A stretch of DNA of 34,547 nucleotides from Brevibacterium sp. (GCA_030457025.1 JAKDSA010000024.1:1-34547); one strand, 5' to 3'. Counted from the stretch's first letter, positions 17,381 through 26,489 are shown. Program-made: numbers and translations. The notes: generated from the sequence alone by a model not told the origin.

Positions 17381-18328
17381 GTGGCCCGGCACGGTGCCGA
17401 ACTGCTCCCGGAGCTGCCGCAGTCCCTGACCCGCGCGTTCGAAACATACCTGAACTCCCTGCGGTTCGAACGCGGACTCTCACGCAACTCCATCGACGCC
17501 TACGCCCGTGACCTTGCCAGATACGGAACCTGGCTGAACACGGAGGGGATCGGCCGCCTCGGCGAGGTGACTCGGACACATGTCGAAGCCTTCGCTCTGC
17601 ATCTGCTCGATGAGAGCCTGGCGCCGCGGACCCGTGCCCGAGCACTCGTCGCAGTCCGGCGTTTCCACGGATTCGCCCTCGGCGAGGGACTGGCTCAGAC
17701 GGATCCGGCTGCCGACGTCAGCCCACCCCAGGAAGGTCTGCGCCTGCCCAAGGCCCTGTCGCTGGACGATATCGAGGCGATGCTGGCCACGACAGGCGGA
17801 GAGGAGCCCCCGCAGATACGGGCGGCGGCGCTGCTGGAGCTGCTCTACGCAACGGGCGCACGGATCTCCGAGGCCGTTGGGATCGATCTCGACGATCTGG
17901 ATCTCGAAACCAGCCTCGTACGCCTCTACGGCAAGGGCGGGAAGGAGCGGATCGTGCCCTTCGGCGCCCACGCCTCTCAGGCTCTGGGCGCCTGGGTAGC
18001 ACGGACGCGGCCGAGCATGGCGGCGAAGGCCAGAGCATCAGCACCGGCCGGTGCCCTGTTCCTCAACGCGCGCGGGACTCGCCTGTCGCGTCAGACCGCG
18101 TGGCAGATCGTCAAGGACGCCGGGGAACTGGCAGGGCTCGATGCCGAGGTCTCTCCCCACACGTTCCGGCACTCCTTCGCGACACACCTGCTCGAAGGCG
18201 GGGCGGACATCCGTGTCGTCCAGGAACTGCTCGGACACGCGTCAGTGACCACCACGCAGATCTACACCAAGGTGTCGGAGGAAACATTGCGGGAAGTGTA
18301 CGCGACCTCGCACCCCCGGGCACGGTAG
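17381..18328 (+). CDS. xerD: Site-specific tyrosine recombinase XerD
   Basis: 315 residues from the chosen start. XerD acts with XerC at dif sites to resolve chromosome dimers. The N-terminal SAM-like domain runs from [19 protein letters not shown]; the catalytic domain has Arg in [11 protein letters not shown], Lys in [12 protein letters not shown], His-x-x-Arg in [17 protein letters not shown], His in [14 protein letters not shown] and a Tyr in the last motif, so all catalytic residues are present. Start GTG 17381 has GAGGG at 17369-17373. The open frame extends to 17255, but that part only overlaps the Nudix tail and is low complexity. It is a housekeeping XerD by synteny, not a phage integrase. 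Confidence 0.93.
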   Translation: MARHGAELLPELPQSLTRAFETYLNSLRFERGLSRNSIDAYARDLARYGTWLNTEGIGRLGEVTRTHVEAFALHLLDESLAPRTRARALVAVRRFHGFALGEGLAQTDPAADVSPPQEGLRLPKALSLDDIEAMLATTGGEEPPQIRAAALLELLYATGARISEAVGIDLDDLDLETSLVRLYGKGGKERIVPFGAHASQALGAWVARTRPSMAAKARASAPAGALFLNARGTRLSRQTAWQIVKDAGELAGLDAEVSPHTFRHSFATHLLEGGADIRVVQELLGHASVTTTQIYTKVSEETLREVYATSHPRAR

Positions 18329-18367
18329 GGTTGGAGCCAAGAGCAACGAAAGGTGGCCATCCGAGTG

Positions 18368-19237
18368 ATGAATACGCAACAGGCGTTGGATATTCCCAAG
18401 TCGAAATCCACTGACCCTCAGCAGCAGGACTTCGACGAACCAGCACCGCTGGACACTCATGGGCCCGCCCGCATCATCGCGATGGTCAACCAGAAGGGCG
18501 GCGTCGGCAAGACAACGTCGTCGATCAACCTCGGTGCCTCTCTTGCCGCCTACGGCCGCAAAATGCTCCTCGTCGACTTCGACCCGCAGGGTGCGCTGTC
18601 GGTGGGTCTGGGCATCAACCCCTACGACCTTGACATCAGCGTCTACAACCTGCTGATGAATTCGCGCCTGGATCCCCACGAGGTCATCGTCGGCACGGAT
18701 TTCGACAACATCGACATCCTCCCGGCCAACATCGACCTCTCCGCCGCCGAAGTCCAGCTCGTGGGCGAGGTGGCCCGAGAGCAGATCCTCTCACGCGTGC
18801 TGGCCAAGGTCGCCGACGAATACGATGTCATCCTCATCGACTGCCAACCCTCCCTGGGCCTGCTGACCGTCAATGCTCTGACCGCGTCACACGGCGTCAT
18901 CATCCCACTCGAGACCGAGTTCTTCGCCCTGCGCGGTGTCGCACTGCTGGTGGAGACCATCGAGAAGATCCAGGACCGACTCAATCCCTCCCTGGTCGTC
19001 GACGGCATCTTGGCCACGATGTTCGACTCGCGCACCCTGCACTCGAAAGAGGTCATGTCGCGTGTCACGGAGGCCTTCGACGACAGGGTCTTCGACACGG
19101 TCATCAACCGCACCGTGAAATTCCCGGATGCCTCTGTCGCGGCCGAACCGATCACGAGCTTCGCACCCAAGCACGCCGGCTCGGAGGCCTACCGTCGCCT
19201 GGCCAGGGAGCTCATCGCCCGCGGAGGCGCGCCCTGA
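18368..19237 (+). CDS. parA: ParA/Soj-type ATPase next to scpAB
   Basis: About 289 residues. ParA-family ATPases position DNA or protein cargos on the nucleoid. The deviant Walker A motif KGGVGKTT occurs in AMVNQKGGVGKTTSSINLG, then VDFDPQGALSVGLG and DCQPSLGLLTVNAL. There is no adjacent parB, so this is an orphan ParA, as in M. tuberculosis (Rv1708). AGGTGG at 18351-18356 fits starts at GTG 18365 or ATG 18368; the longer GTG at 18353 overlaps that binding site and is unlikely. The first 40 residues before the Walker motif are an extension with Gln/Asp/Pro. Its stop overlaps the scpA CTG start by 4 bp. Confidence 0.92.
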   Translation: MNTQQALDIPKSKSTDPQQQDFDEPAPLDTHGPARIIAMVNQKGGVGKTTSSINLGASLAAYGRKMLLVDFDPQGALSVGLGINPYDLDISVYNLLMNSRLDPHEVIVGTDFDNIDILPANIDLSAAEVQLVGEVAREQILSRVLAKVADEYDVILIDCQPSLGLLTVNALTASHGVIIPLETEFFALRGVALLVETIEKIQDRLNPSLVVDGILATMFDSRTLHSKEVMSRVTEAFDDRVFDTVINRTVKFPDASVAAEPITSFAPKHAGSEAYRRLARELIARGGAP

Positions 19238-20190
19238 CCGAGACCGTCAGTGAAGGGTTCCAGGTTGAGCTGGAGAACTTCTCCGGTCCCTTCGACCTGC
19301 TCCTCGGCCTGATCTCCAAGCGCCGTCTTGACGTCACAGAGATCGCCCTCGCCGAGGTGACCGATGAGTTCATCGCGTACACGACGGATCTGAGCGAGCG
19401 AGCCGGTGCCAAAGCCGGTTCCAGCCTGGCCGAGATCTCCCAGTTCCTGCTCGTGGCTGCGACTCTCCTCGACCTCAAGACAGCGCGTCTGCTGCCCAAT
19501 GAGGACGGCGAAGAGGAACTCGATCTCGAACTCCTCGAGGCCCGCGACCTTCTGTTCGCCCGGCTCCTGCAGTACCGGGCCTATAAGTCCGTGAGCAGGT
19601 TCTTCGCCGATGCCATGGCGGCGGGATCGGTCAGGGCACCACGCAGCGTCGGGCTCGAACCCGAGTTCCAGGACGTGCTGCCGCCGCTCGAGATCCACAT
19701 CGGTCCCGGTGAGCTGGCGGGCCTCTATGCCACCGTACTCCAACGCGACCACACACCCCCGAGCGTCGCGGTCGACCACATCCACCTTCCTCTTGTCAGC
19801 GTCTCCGAGCAGCGCGGGCACATCCTCGGACTGCTGCGGGCCGGGGACCTCGATTTCCAGAGACTCCTCGACACTGCTGAGAACACGTTGGTCGTCGTGG
19901 CGCGGTTCTTGGCGCTGCTCGAACTGTTCAAGGTCGGTCTCTGCGACTTCTCGCAGGAAGAGCCGCTGGGGCCGCTGCTCATCTCCCGCACCGGCTCCAC
20001 CGATGACGGGGTCGATCTGCGCACTGAGGGGGAGTGGGGTGCTGACGACGAGCGCGATGACGGGACCGTCGAGGGGGACTCGGGAGCCGTCGAGGGGGAC
20101 ACGGGAGCCATCGAGGGGGATGACGGTGTCGTCGAGGAATACGACGGCGCCCCCGCGCAGACAACCGACGAGGAAGAGGGATCGCCATGA
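19234..20190 (+). CDS. scpA: Segregation and condensation protein A (likely CTG start)
   Basis: 318 residues from CTG at 19234. ScpA is the kleisin that bridges SMC heads and binds ScpB for chromosome organisation. The conserved N-terminus reads FQVELENFSGPFDLLLGLIS, then KRRLDVTEIALAEVTDEFI, beginning 9 residues after the CTG. No ATG, GTG or TTG lies in this frame before GTG 19357, which would delete the first 41 residues, including the core SMC-contact region. GGAGG at 19223-19227 is ideally placed (6 nt) for the CTG, and the CTGA overlap with the parA stop mirrors ATGA/GTGA junctions elsewhere in the operon. The C-terminal 60 residues are an acidic tail with 7-residue repeats, beyond the usual winged-helix end. 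Confidence 0.88.
   Translation: MTETVSEGFQVELENFSGPFDLLLGLISKRRLDVTEIALAEVTDEFIAYTTDLSERAGAKAGSSLAEISQFLLVAATLLDLKTARLLPNEDGEEELDLELLEARDLLFARLLQYRAYKSVSRFFADAMAAGSVRAPRSVGLEPEFQDVLPPLEIHIGPGELAGLYATVLQRDHTPPSVAVDHIHLPLVSVSEQRGHILGLLRAGDLDFQRLLDTAENTLVVVARFLALLELFKVGLCDFSQEEPLGPLLISRTGSTDDGVDLRTEGEWGADDERDDGTVEGDSGAVEGDTGAIEGDDGVVEEYDGAPAQTTDEEEGSP
20059..20121 (+). repeat. 21-bp tandem repeat in the scpA tail
   Basis: Three consecutive 21-bp units encode DGTVEGD, SGAVEGD and TGAIEGD, followed by a decayed fourth (DGVVEEY). In-frame expansion of the acidic C-terminal tail of ScpA. Confidence 0.85.
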
Positions 20191-20819
20191 TCGACGATGA
20201 GATTCTGGCCGGAATCGAGGCCGTCCTCATGATCAGCGACTCCGCGGTCTCAGCGGACGAGCTGGCCACCGCCCTCGGACTCGACGAGGACACTGTTGCC
20301 GACGCCATCGCCGAACTCACAGCCGACTACGACGGTGGGAACGGCAATCGACAGCGCGGGTTCGAGATCCGTCTGGTCGCTGGAGGCTTCCGCATCTTCT
20401 CCCGCGGCGATTATCACGAGATCGTCAAGGACTTCCTCACCTCGGGACAGAGCGCGAAACTGTCCCAGGCCGCACTCGAGACCCTCGCCGTGATCGCCTA
20501 CCGCCAGCCGATCTCCAGACCGCGCATCGCCGCCATCCGCGGAGTCAGCGTCGACGGCGTCATCCGCACCCTCCTCCTGCGCGGACTCATCGTCGAAGCG
20601 GGGAAGGAAGCGACCACCTCGGCGCTGCTCTACACCACCACCCACCAGTTCCTCGACGCACTCGGAATGAACAGCATCGACGACCTGCCGGAGATTGCTC
20701 CGTATCTGCCGGAGGATGCAGATGTCGCCGAACTGGGTGCCGACAACTCTGAGGTTCTGGCCTCTGTCGAGGGCGAGATGGCCGATCTCGACGAGGAGAT
20801 GTCACGAGTTGACGATTGA
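20187..20819 (+). CDS. scpB: Segregation and condensation protein B
   Basis: 210 residues, ATG overlapping the scpA stop by 4 bp. ScpB is the winged-helix partner of ScpA in the bacterial SMC complex. Diagnostic stretches are IEAVLMISDSAVSADELA, RGFEIRLVAGGFRIFSR near residue 65, KLSQAALETLAVIAYRQPIS and RIAAIRGVSVDGVIRTLLLRGLI, the two winged-helix domains. A final 40 residues are acidic, as often in actinobacteria. Coupling to scpA fits their fixed stoichiometric complex. Confidence 0.95.
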   Translation: MIDDEILAGIEAVLMISDSAVSADELATALGLDEDTVADAIAELTADYDGGNGNRQRGFEIRLVAGGFRIFSRGDYHEIVKDFLTSGQSAKLSQAALETLAVIAYRQPISRPRIAAIRGVSVDGVIRTLLLRGLIVEAGKEATTSALLYTTTHQFLDALGMNSIDDLPEIAPYLPEDADVAELGADNSEVLASVEGEMADLDEEMSRVDD

Positions 20820-20837
20820 TTTGAGAGAATGGAGTTT

Positions 20838-21698
20838 ATGAGTCCCTACCGTGATCCCCGAGCGCCAGGCGGGCGCAACAATCGTCCGACCCGAAAACAG
20901 CGATCCAGCACCTCCTCACGAGGCTCTCAGCGGTCGCAGTCAGGCACGGGCGAGAAGTCGGATGCCCATGTCAGCGGGGGTGTGAGACTGCAGAAGATCC
21001 TCGCCGAGGCAGGCCTGGGCTCACGTCGGGCATGTGAGCAGCTCATCCTCGATGGACGGGTCGAAGTCGATGGCTCCCTGGTGACCGAGCTGGGCACCCG
21101 AATCGACCCCGAGACGCAGTCTGTGCACGTGGACACAATGAGAATTTCGACACAGACCAAAAAGGTCTACCTTGTTCTCAACAAGCCTGCAGGCGTCGTG
21201 TCGACGATGAGCGATCCGGATGGTCGGCCCTGTTTGGCCGACTACGTCGGCAACCGCGTCGAGCGTCTCTTCCACGTCGGACGGCTCGATACCGAGACCG
21301 AGGGGCTCATCCTCCTGACCAACGACGGAGAGCTGAGTAATCGCCTCGCCCACCCGCGCTACGAGATCCCGAAGACGTATCTGGCTCAGGTCAGGGGACA
21401 GCTGGCCAAGGACGCGAGCTCTCGCCTCAAGGCCGGCATCGACCTCGAGGACGGCTTCGTCAAGGTCGACGGGTTCAAACTCGTGGATTCGACACCTGGA
21501 AAGTCCGTGGTCGAGCTGACCCTGCATTCGGGCCGGAACCGCGTCGTGCGCCGACTGCTCAAAGAGATCGGCAACCCGGTCGAACGACTCGTGCGGACGC
21601 GGTTCGGTTCGATCACCCTGGACGAGCAGAAACAGGGCAAGATCCGCCCGCTGCGCTCGGACGAGATCGGCGAACTCTTCGAGGCCGTCGGCTTGTGA
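20838..21698 (+). CDS. rluB: RluB/RsuA-family rRNA pseudouridine synthase
   Basis: 286 residues from ATG 20838, or 289 from the in-frame ATG at 20829; the binding sequence GAGAG (20823-20827) suits the later start better. It isomerises a uridine of 23S rRNA to pseudouridine. After a basic Arg/Ser/Gly-rich leader (residues 1-45) comes an S4 domain (RLQKILAEAGLGSRRACEQLI), then the catalytic domain with Asp in GRLDTETEGLILLTNDGE and the later RNRVVRRLLKEIG motif. It matches the M. tuberculosis gene between scpB and cmk. Its stop overlaps tyrA by 4 bp. Confidence 0.93.
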   Translation: MSPYRDPRAPGGRNNRPTRKQRSSTSSRGSQRSQSGTGEKSDAHVSGGVRLQKILAEAGLGSRRACEQLILDGRVEVDGSLVTELGTRIDPETQSVHVDTMRISTQTKKVYLVLNKPAGVVSTMSDPDGRPCLADYVGNRVERLFHVGRLDTETEGLILLTNDGELSNRLAHPRYEIPKTYLAQVRGQLAKDASSRLKAGIDLEDGFVKVDGFKLVDSTPGKSVVELTLHSGRNRVVRRLLKEIGNPVERLVRTRFGSITLDEQKQGKIRPLRSDEIGELFEAVGL

Positions 21699-22822
21699 GA
21701 ATCCACATCATCGGCACCGGTCTGCTGGGCGCAAGCCTCGGACTGGCGCTGAGCGCACAGAACTACCAGGTCAGCCTCGAAGACACCTCACCGACCGCGC
21801 AGCAGCTGGCGGCCGACCTGGGGGCGGGGCGGGTGCTGAACACCACCTCGGCGGGCGATGCACCAAACGAGCGGGCAATCGATGAGGAACCACAGATCGT
21901 CGTCGTCGCCACCCCACCCGATGTCGCTGCCCCAACCATTGCGGCAGCGTTGTCGACCTACTCGAACGCCACGGTCACGGACGTTGCAAGCGTCAAGACA
22001 CGGCTGCTCGAATCGGTGCGTGAACTGGTTGCGCCCTCAGACCTCGACCGTTACATCGGGTGCCACCCGATGGCCGGACGGGAGAAGTCGGGAGCGATCG
22101 CCGCACGCTCCGATCTGTTCACGGCCCGACCATGGGTGATCTGCTCGGACGAGGACACACCGCGCAGCCGCCTCGGCGAGGTCGTGACTGTGGCAGAAGC
22201 CACCGGTGCCTCGGTCATCCACCTCGATCCGCGCATCCACGATGCTGCGGTCGCGAAGGTCTCCCACGTGCCGCAGGTCATCGCTTCGCTGGTCGCCTCT
22301 CAGCTGCGTCATGCGCCGCTGGACGAGGTCGCACTGGCAGGGCAGGGGCTGAGAGACGTGACGCGGATCGCCGCTTCGGATCCTCGCCTGTGGACGCAGA
22401 TCCTGGCCGGCAACTCCGAGGAGGTCCGGTCCGTGCTGCTGGATCTTCGGACCGAACTCGACGAGGTCATCACAGCCTTGGAACTGGGGCCGGGATCAAC
22501 CGGTGCGCTGGCGAAGGCCATCGCGTTGGGAAACGAAGGTCACGATCGGATCCCGGGCAAGCACGGACAGGCTCCGACCAAATATGCTGTAGTCACGATC
22601 CTGGTTCCTGACACCCCGGGGACCCTGGCCATACTGTTCAAGGACATCGGCGACCTGAACATCAACGTCGAGGATTTCCGGATGGACCACGCGCCGGGCC
22701 AGAAACTCGGAATCGTCGATGTCTCGGTGGTGCCGGCCACCCAGCAGGAACTTGAAATCGGTTTGTTGTCGAAGGGATGGCAGATTCCCGAATCCGCCAT
22801 CGAGAAAGAGGGAATTGCATGA
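21695..22822 (+). CDS. tyrA: Prephenate dehydrogenase
   Basis: 375 residues, GTG start overlapping the rluB stop. It converts prephenate to 4-hydroxyphenylpyruvate with NAD(P), the committed step to tyrosine. The N-terminal dinucleotide-binding motif is IIGTGLLGASLGLAL; TDVASVKTRLLE and GCHPMAGREKSG are characteristic substrate-site segments. A C-terminal ACT domain (about residues 298-370, VTILVPDTPGTLAILFKDIG) suggests allosteric feedback, probably by tyrosine. A tyrA between rluB and cmk is absent from the M. tuberculosis arrangement of this locus, so it is a lineage difference. Confidence 0.93.
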   Translation: MRIHIIGTGLLGASLGLALSAQNYQVSLEDTSPTAQQLAADLGAGRVLNTTSAGDAPNERAIDEEPQIVVVATPPDVAAPTIAAALSTYSNATVTDVASVKTRLLESVRELVAPSDLDRYIGCHPMAGREKSGAIAARSDLFTARPWVICSDEDTPRSRLGEVVTVAEATGASVIHLDPRIHDAAVAKVSHVPQVIASLVASQLRHAPLDEVALAGQGLRDVTRIAASDPRLWTQILAGNSEEVRSVLLDLRTELDEVITALELGPGSTGALAKAIALGNEGHDRIPGKHGQAPTKYAVVTILVPDTPGTLAILFKDIGDLNINVEDFRMDHAPGQKLGIVDVSVVPATQQELEIGLLSKGWQIPESAIEKEGIA

Positions 22823-23478
22823 GCGTCGTCGCGATTGACGGACCAAGCGGGGTCGGCAAGTCGAGCACCGCGAAGGAAACGGCCCGCCGATTGGGCTACC
22901 GCTACCTCGACACGGGCGCGATGTACCGTGCTGTGGCCTGGCTTTGCCTCAACCGGGGCGTGAGCGACCCGGTCGACGTCCTCGAACAGGTGCGAGGGGT
23001 CGATCTGGAGATCTCGACCGACCCGGACGAGTTCTTCGTCTCCGTCGATGGATTGGACGTCAGCGAAGAGATTCGTGAGCCCGAGGTGTCCGAGAACGTG
23101 CAGACCGTGTCCGCCGTCGTCGACGCCCGCGAAGAGCTCATCGACATGCAGCGCACCGTCATCGCCGCGGCACCTGAGGGAATCGTCGTCGAGGGCCGTG
23201 ACATCACGACCGTCGTCGCTCCAGATGCCCAGGTCCGCATCCTCATGACCGCCCGTGACGAGGTTCGCGTGGCCCGTCGGGCCAAGGAACTCCACGGAAA
23301 CGCCGATGCCGAGACCCTCGCCGCCACCCAATCGCAGGTCACCGGCCGTGACGCCAAGGACTCTGCGACGACAAGCTTCCTGGAAGCCTCCGAAGGCGTC
23401 TACACACTCGATACCAGTGACATCGATTTCGACCAGGTGGTCGAGACGGTGCTGAAACTGGTGAAGGACTCACAATGA
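22819..23478 (+). CDS. cmk: Cytidylate kinase
   Basis: 219 residues from ATG 22819, which overlaps the tyrA stop by 4 bp; an upstream extension of the frame to 22777 lies inside tyrA and is rejected. It phosphorylates CMP and dCMP with ATP. The P-loop is [15 protein letters not shown], followed by [28 protein letters not shown], and the lid arginines near RVARRAKEL, then RDAKDSATT. Length is typical. It is coupled to der by another 4-bp overlap, a common actinobacterial pair. Confidence 0.95.
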   Translation: MSVVAIDGPSGVGKSSTAKETARRLGYRYLDTGAMYRAVAWLCLNRGVSDPVDVLEQVRGVDLEISTDPDEFFVSVDGLDVSEEIREPEVSENVQTVSAVVDAREELIDMQRTVIAAAPEGIVVEGRDITTVVAPDAQVRILMTARDEVRVARRAKELHGNADAETLAATQSQVTGRDAKDSATTSFLEASEGVYTLDTSDIDFDQVVETVLKLVKDSQ

Positions 23479-24986
23479 CTGATTCAGAATTCCATGAAAA
23501 CCCGGATGAGCATCTGGCCGACCGTCTCGAGAGCATCAGCGACGAGGAGGCCGAGAAGAGGGCGACAGCTCTCGAAGCCGGTCTCGAAGGCTACGATCTT
23601 GAGGACGAGGATCGGGCGCTGCTCGACGCCTACGGCTTCGAATTCGAAGCCGAGGAAGCCCGCGGCGCCGATCCTGTCCTGGCCGTCGTCGGTCGGCCCA
23701 ACGTGGGCAAGTCGACCCTGGTCAACAGGATTCTCGGTCGCCGTGAAGCCGTGGTCGAAGACGTTCCCGGAGTCACCCGTGACCGGGTGAGCTATCGGGC
23801 GGAATGGAACACGAAGGAATTCACCCTCGTCGACACCGGCGGATGGGACTCGGATTCCAAGGGCATGGCCTCCCGCATTGCGATCCAGTCCGAAGTCGCC
23901 GTCGACATGGCCGATGCCGTGATCCTCGTCGTGGATGCGACGACGGGGCCCACCTCGACCGATGAGATGGTCGTGCAGATGCTGCGGAAGAAGAAGAAGC
24001 CGGTCCTCCTCGCCGCGAACAAGGTCGACGACGAACGCGGTGAACTCATGGCCGCCGAACTCTGGGGCCTGGGACTCGGCCAACCGTGGACAGTCTCCGG
24101 ACTCCACGGTCGCGGGGTCGCCGACCTCCTCGACGAGGTGCTCGGCATCCTGCCCGAGGTCTCGGCCGTCGAAACCCGGATCGCAGAAGGCGGGCCCCGC
24201 CGAATTGCCCTGGTGGGCCGACCGAACGTCGGTAAGTCCTCCCTGCTCAATCAGCTGATCGGCTCCGATCGTGTGCTCGTTGACAATGTCGCGGGCACAA
24301 CGCGTGACCCGGTTGACGAGCTCATCGAACTCGGCGACAAGCAGTGGAGATTCGTCGACACCGCCGGAATCCGCCGCCGTGCTCATCAGGCCAGCGGCGC
24401 CGACTTCTACGCGGCTCTGCGCACACAGACGGCACTGGAACGCGCCGAGCTGGCTCTGGTCCTCCTCGAGGTCCAAGAACCGTTGAGCGAGCAGGACGTT
24501 CGCATCGTCACAACGGCGGCCGAAGCCGGTCGTGCCGTGGTGCTGGCGTTCAACAAATGGGATCTGCTCGATGACGAACGTCGCTTCTACCTCGAGCGCG
24601 AGATCGAACGGGACCTGGCACATGTCTCCTGGGCACCGCGAGTGAATATCTCGGCGAAGACGGGGCGCCATGCCGACAAGCTCGTCCCGGCGATGGAGAC
24701 CGCGCTCGAGGGCTGGGACACGCGTATTCCCACAGGGCGACTCAACGCCTTCCTCGGGGAACTGGTTGCCGCGAACCCCCACCCGGTGCGCGGCGGCAAG
24801 CAGCCACGGATCCTGTTCGGCACCCAGGCCCAGAACCGTCCGCCGAAATTCGTGCTCTTCACCTCCGGATTCCTCGATCCGGGGTATCGTCGTTTCATCA
24901 TCAGGCGTCTGCGAGAGACGTTCGGGTTCAAGGGAACCCCCATCGAGGTGTCGATGCGGATCAGGGAGAAACGGAAGCGACGCTGA
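23475..24986 (+). CDS. der: Double-domain ribosome-assembly GTPase Der (EngA)
   Basis: 503 residues. Der has two tandem G domains and a KH-like domain and is needed for 50S subunit maturation. First P-loop [16 protein letters not shown] near residue 73, with DTGGWD and NKVD; second [16 protein letters not shown] near 249, with DTAGIRRR and NKWD. The KH-like end contains [17 protein letters not shown] and [13 protein letters not shown]. An acidic N-terminal extension of about 65 residues precedes the first domain; such extensions are usual in actinobacterial Der. ATG start overlaps cmk by 4 bp. Confidence 0.96.
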   Translation: MTDSEFHENPDEHLADRLESISDEEAEKRATALEAGLEGYDLEDEDRALLDAYGFEFEAEEARGADPVLAVVGRPNVGKSTLVNRILGRREAVVEDVPGVTRDRVSYRAEWNTKEFTLVDTGGWDSDSKGMASRIAIQSEVAVDMADAVILVVDATTGPTSTDEMVVQMLRKKKKPVLLAANKVDDERGELMAAELWGLGLGQPWTVSGLHGRGVADLLDEVLGILPEVSAVETRIAEGGPRRIALVGRPNVGKSSLLNQLIGSDRVLVDNVAGTTRDPVDELIELGDKQWRFVDTAGIRRRAHQASGADFYAALRTQTALERAELALVLLEVQEPLSEQDVRIVTTAAEAGRAVVLAFNKWDLLDDERRFYLEREIERDLAHVSWAPRVNISAKTGRHADKLVPAMETALEGWDTRIPTGRLNAFLGELVAANPHPVRGGKQPRILFGTQAQNRPPKFVLFTSGFLDPGYRRFIIRRLRETFGFKGTPIEVSMRIREKRKRR

Positions 24987-26315
24987 GTGAGCGATGACGG
25001 TCAGATCCACGAGCAGCCGCAGGAGCTGACTCGACAGCAGCGCCCCTGGCACGCGAGCCAGCCTGCCAGGGTGCTCGTCGTTGCACTGACTCTTGCTGGT
25101 CTGGCCTATGCTCTGATGTTCTTCAAAGGACTTCAGGACATCGTTGCTCCGGTGTTCCTGGCACTCAACTTCTATATCGTCGTCTATCCGGTGCAGAGGT
25201 ATCTGACCAGGCTGAAGGTCCCTCGAGCAATCGGCGCCTGTGTCTCGGTGATCCTCGTGCTGGTGATGATATTCGGCTTCTTCGGGCTGACAGCGTGGTC
25301 TGTCGCCGAACTCGTCATCCTCATTCCCAGCTACGGCGACCAATTGGTCGCAACCTACCAGAACGCCTTGGCATTCCTGTCCGACATCGGTGTCACATCC
25401 TCGGTGCTCGAGCAGCAGTTCCAGCAGTTCGACGTCCGATCGATCATCGATGCCGTCTACCCGCTGGTGACCAACGTCTCAATGGTCGCGGGTCTGCTCA
25501 CCACTGTGGTGATGGCAGTGTTCTTCGTGGCCATGGATTCCATGGGCATCGATAGGCGCATGCTGATGCTCTTCGACGCCAAACCCTCGCTGTCGGCCTC
25601 GCTGGGAGACTTCGCCAGCGGCGTCCGACGCTATTGGATCGTGGCGACGATCTTCGGCCTCATCGTTGCCTTCCTCGACGTGATCGCCTTGATGATCATC
25701 GATGTGCCGCTGATCTGGGTGTGGGGTGTGCTCGCGTTCCTGACGAACTATATTCCGAACATCGGTTTCGTCATCGGCCTCATCCCTCCGGCACTGCTCG
25801 CGCTCGTCGATGGAGGGTGGCAGTCCGCCCTCTGGGTCGTCATCGCCTACAGCGTGCTCAACTTCATCATCCAATCGATCATCCAACCGAAGTTCACAGG
25901 TGAGTCGGTCGGGGTCACGCCCTTGGTGTCCTTCCTCTCGCTGCTGTTCTGGGTCTGGGTGCTGGGATGGCTCGGTGCGCTCCTTGCGCTGCCTGCGACA
26001 CTGCTGTTGAAGGCCCTGCTCGTCGATGCGGACCCGAAGGCGAAATGGGTGAACATTCTCCTCGCCTCGGATCCCGAGACTGCGAATGCGCCGGTGAATG
26101 AGCCGATGGTGTCTCCGGCGCGGACGCCGTCGGAGACACCATCGGGGACATCGTCGGCGGAGACTCCGGCGACAGCTCCAGCAGAGGTCGCCCATGACTC
26201 ATCTGCGGCGACGGAAGGTGAGGCGACTTCTGCAGCGACTGCCGAGGCAGAGACCTCTGCGGCGACTGCAGACAGGCCACTTATGACAAGTCCGGACGAG
26301 TCTTCGACGAACTGA
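24987..26315 (+). CDS. AI-2E family (PF01594-type) membrane transporter
   Basis: 442 residues, GTG directly after the der stop. About seven or eight hydrophobic segments lie between residues 25 and 345, with the family order: an N-terminal pair, a soluble loop (SYGDQLVATYQNALAFLSD), and a C-terminal core with FLTNYIPNIGFVIGLIPPALLAL and QSIIQPKFTGESVGVTPLVSFLSLLFW, both typical of the AI-2E/TqsA/PerM family. Members export or exchange small molecules or ions; the substrate here is unknown. The last 90 residues are a low-complexity Ala/Thr/Ser/Glu tail, whose DNA contains a 15-bp inverted repeat. Confidence 0.88.
   Translation: MSDDGQIHEQPQELTRQQRPWHASQPARVLVVALTLAGLAYALMFFKGLQDIVAPVFLALNFYIVVYPVQRYLTRLKVPRAIGACVSVILVLVMIFGFFGLTAWSVAELVILIPSYGDQLVATYQNALAFLSDIGVTSSVLEQQFQQFDVRSIIDAVYPLVTNVSMVAGLLTTVVMAVFFVAMDSMGIDRRMLMLFDAKPSLSASLGDFASGVRRYWIVATIFGLIVAFLDVIALMIIDVPLIWVWGVLAFLTNYIPNIGFVIGLIPPALLALVDGGWQSALWVVIAYSVLNFIIQSIIQPKFTGESVGVTPLVSFLSLLFWVWVLGWLGALLALPATLLLKALLVDADPKAKWVNILLASDPETANAPVNEPMVSPARTPSETPSGTSSAETPATAPAEVAHDSSAATEGEATSAATAEAETSAATADRPLMTSPDESSTN
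26103..26145. repeat. 15-bp perfect inverted repeat inside the transporter tail
   Basis: Arms at 26103-26117 (CCGATGGTGTCTCCG) and 26131-26145 are exact reverse complements around a 13-nt GC-rich loop. It is still in the open frame, about 170 bp before the stop. No U-tract follows. It may be a chance product of low-complexity coding DNA, a REP-like element or an RNA hairpin. Confidence 0.9.
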
Positions 26316-26478
26316 CGCGATCAGTCGGCGGGAAAGGCTCATGTGGGGCGGCAGGTGAAGCCCAGGGGCGTCGGCGGGAGAACCGTCAGGACGGTGGGCC
26401 GGAGAGATATCAGGCCGATGGGCGAAGATTTGTCCGACTGACTATGCCATGCCTCTCGCCCCGCGTGCTGTGAGTGGT

Positions 26479-26484
26479 TAGCAT
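26479..26484 (+). promoter_or_regulatory. Candidate -10 element giving a leaderless yciO-type mRNA
   Basis: TAGCAT at 26479-26484 ends 5 nt before the ATG at 26490, so transcription would start at or next to the start codon. There is no ribosome binding site upstream of that ATG, which fits a leaderless message, common in actinobacteria. No clear -35 is seen. The rest of the 26316-26489 gap shows nothing recognisable. Confidence 0.4.
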
Positions 26485-26489
26485 GAAGT

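Noticed and set aside
17381..18328. Tyrosine recombinase as sign of a prophage or integrative element
   Set aside because: It lies in the conserved pyrG-Nudix-xerD-parA order, and no phage genes or attachment repeats are nearby, so it is housekeeping XerD.
23484..25343. 619-codon open frame on the minus strand
   Set aside because: It is the antisense shadow of der and the start of the transporter gene, a usual effect of high-GC codon bias; its translation has no domain and the plus-strand genes are certain.
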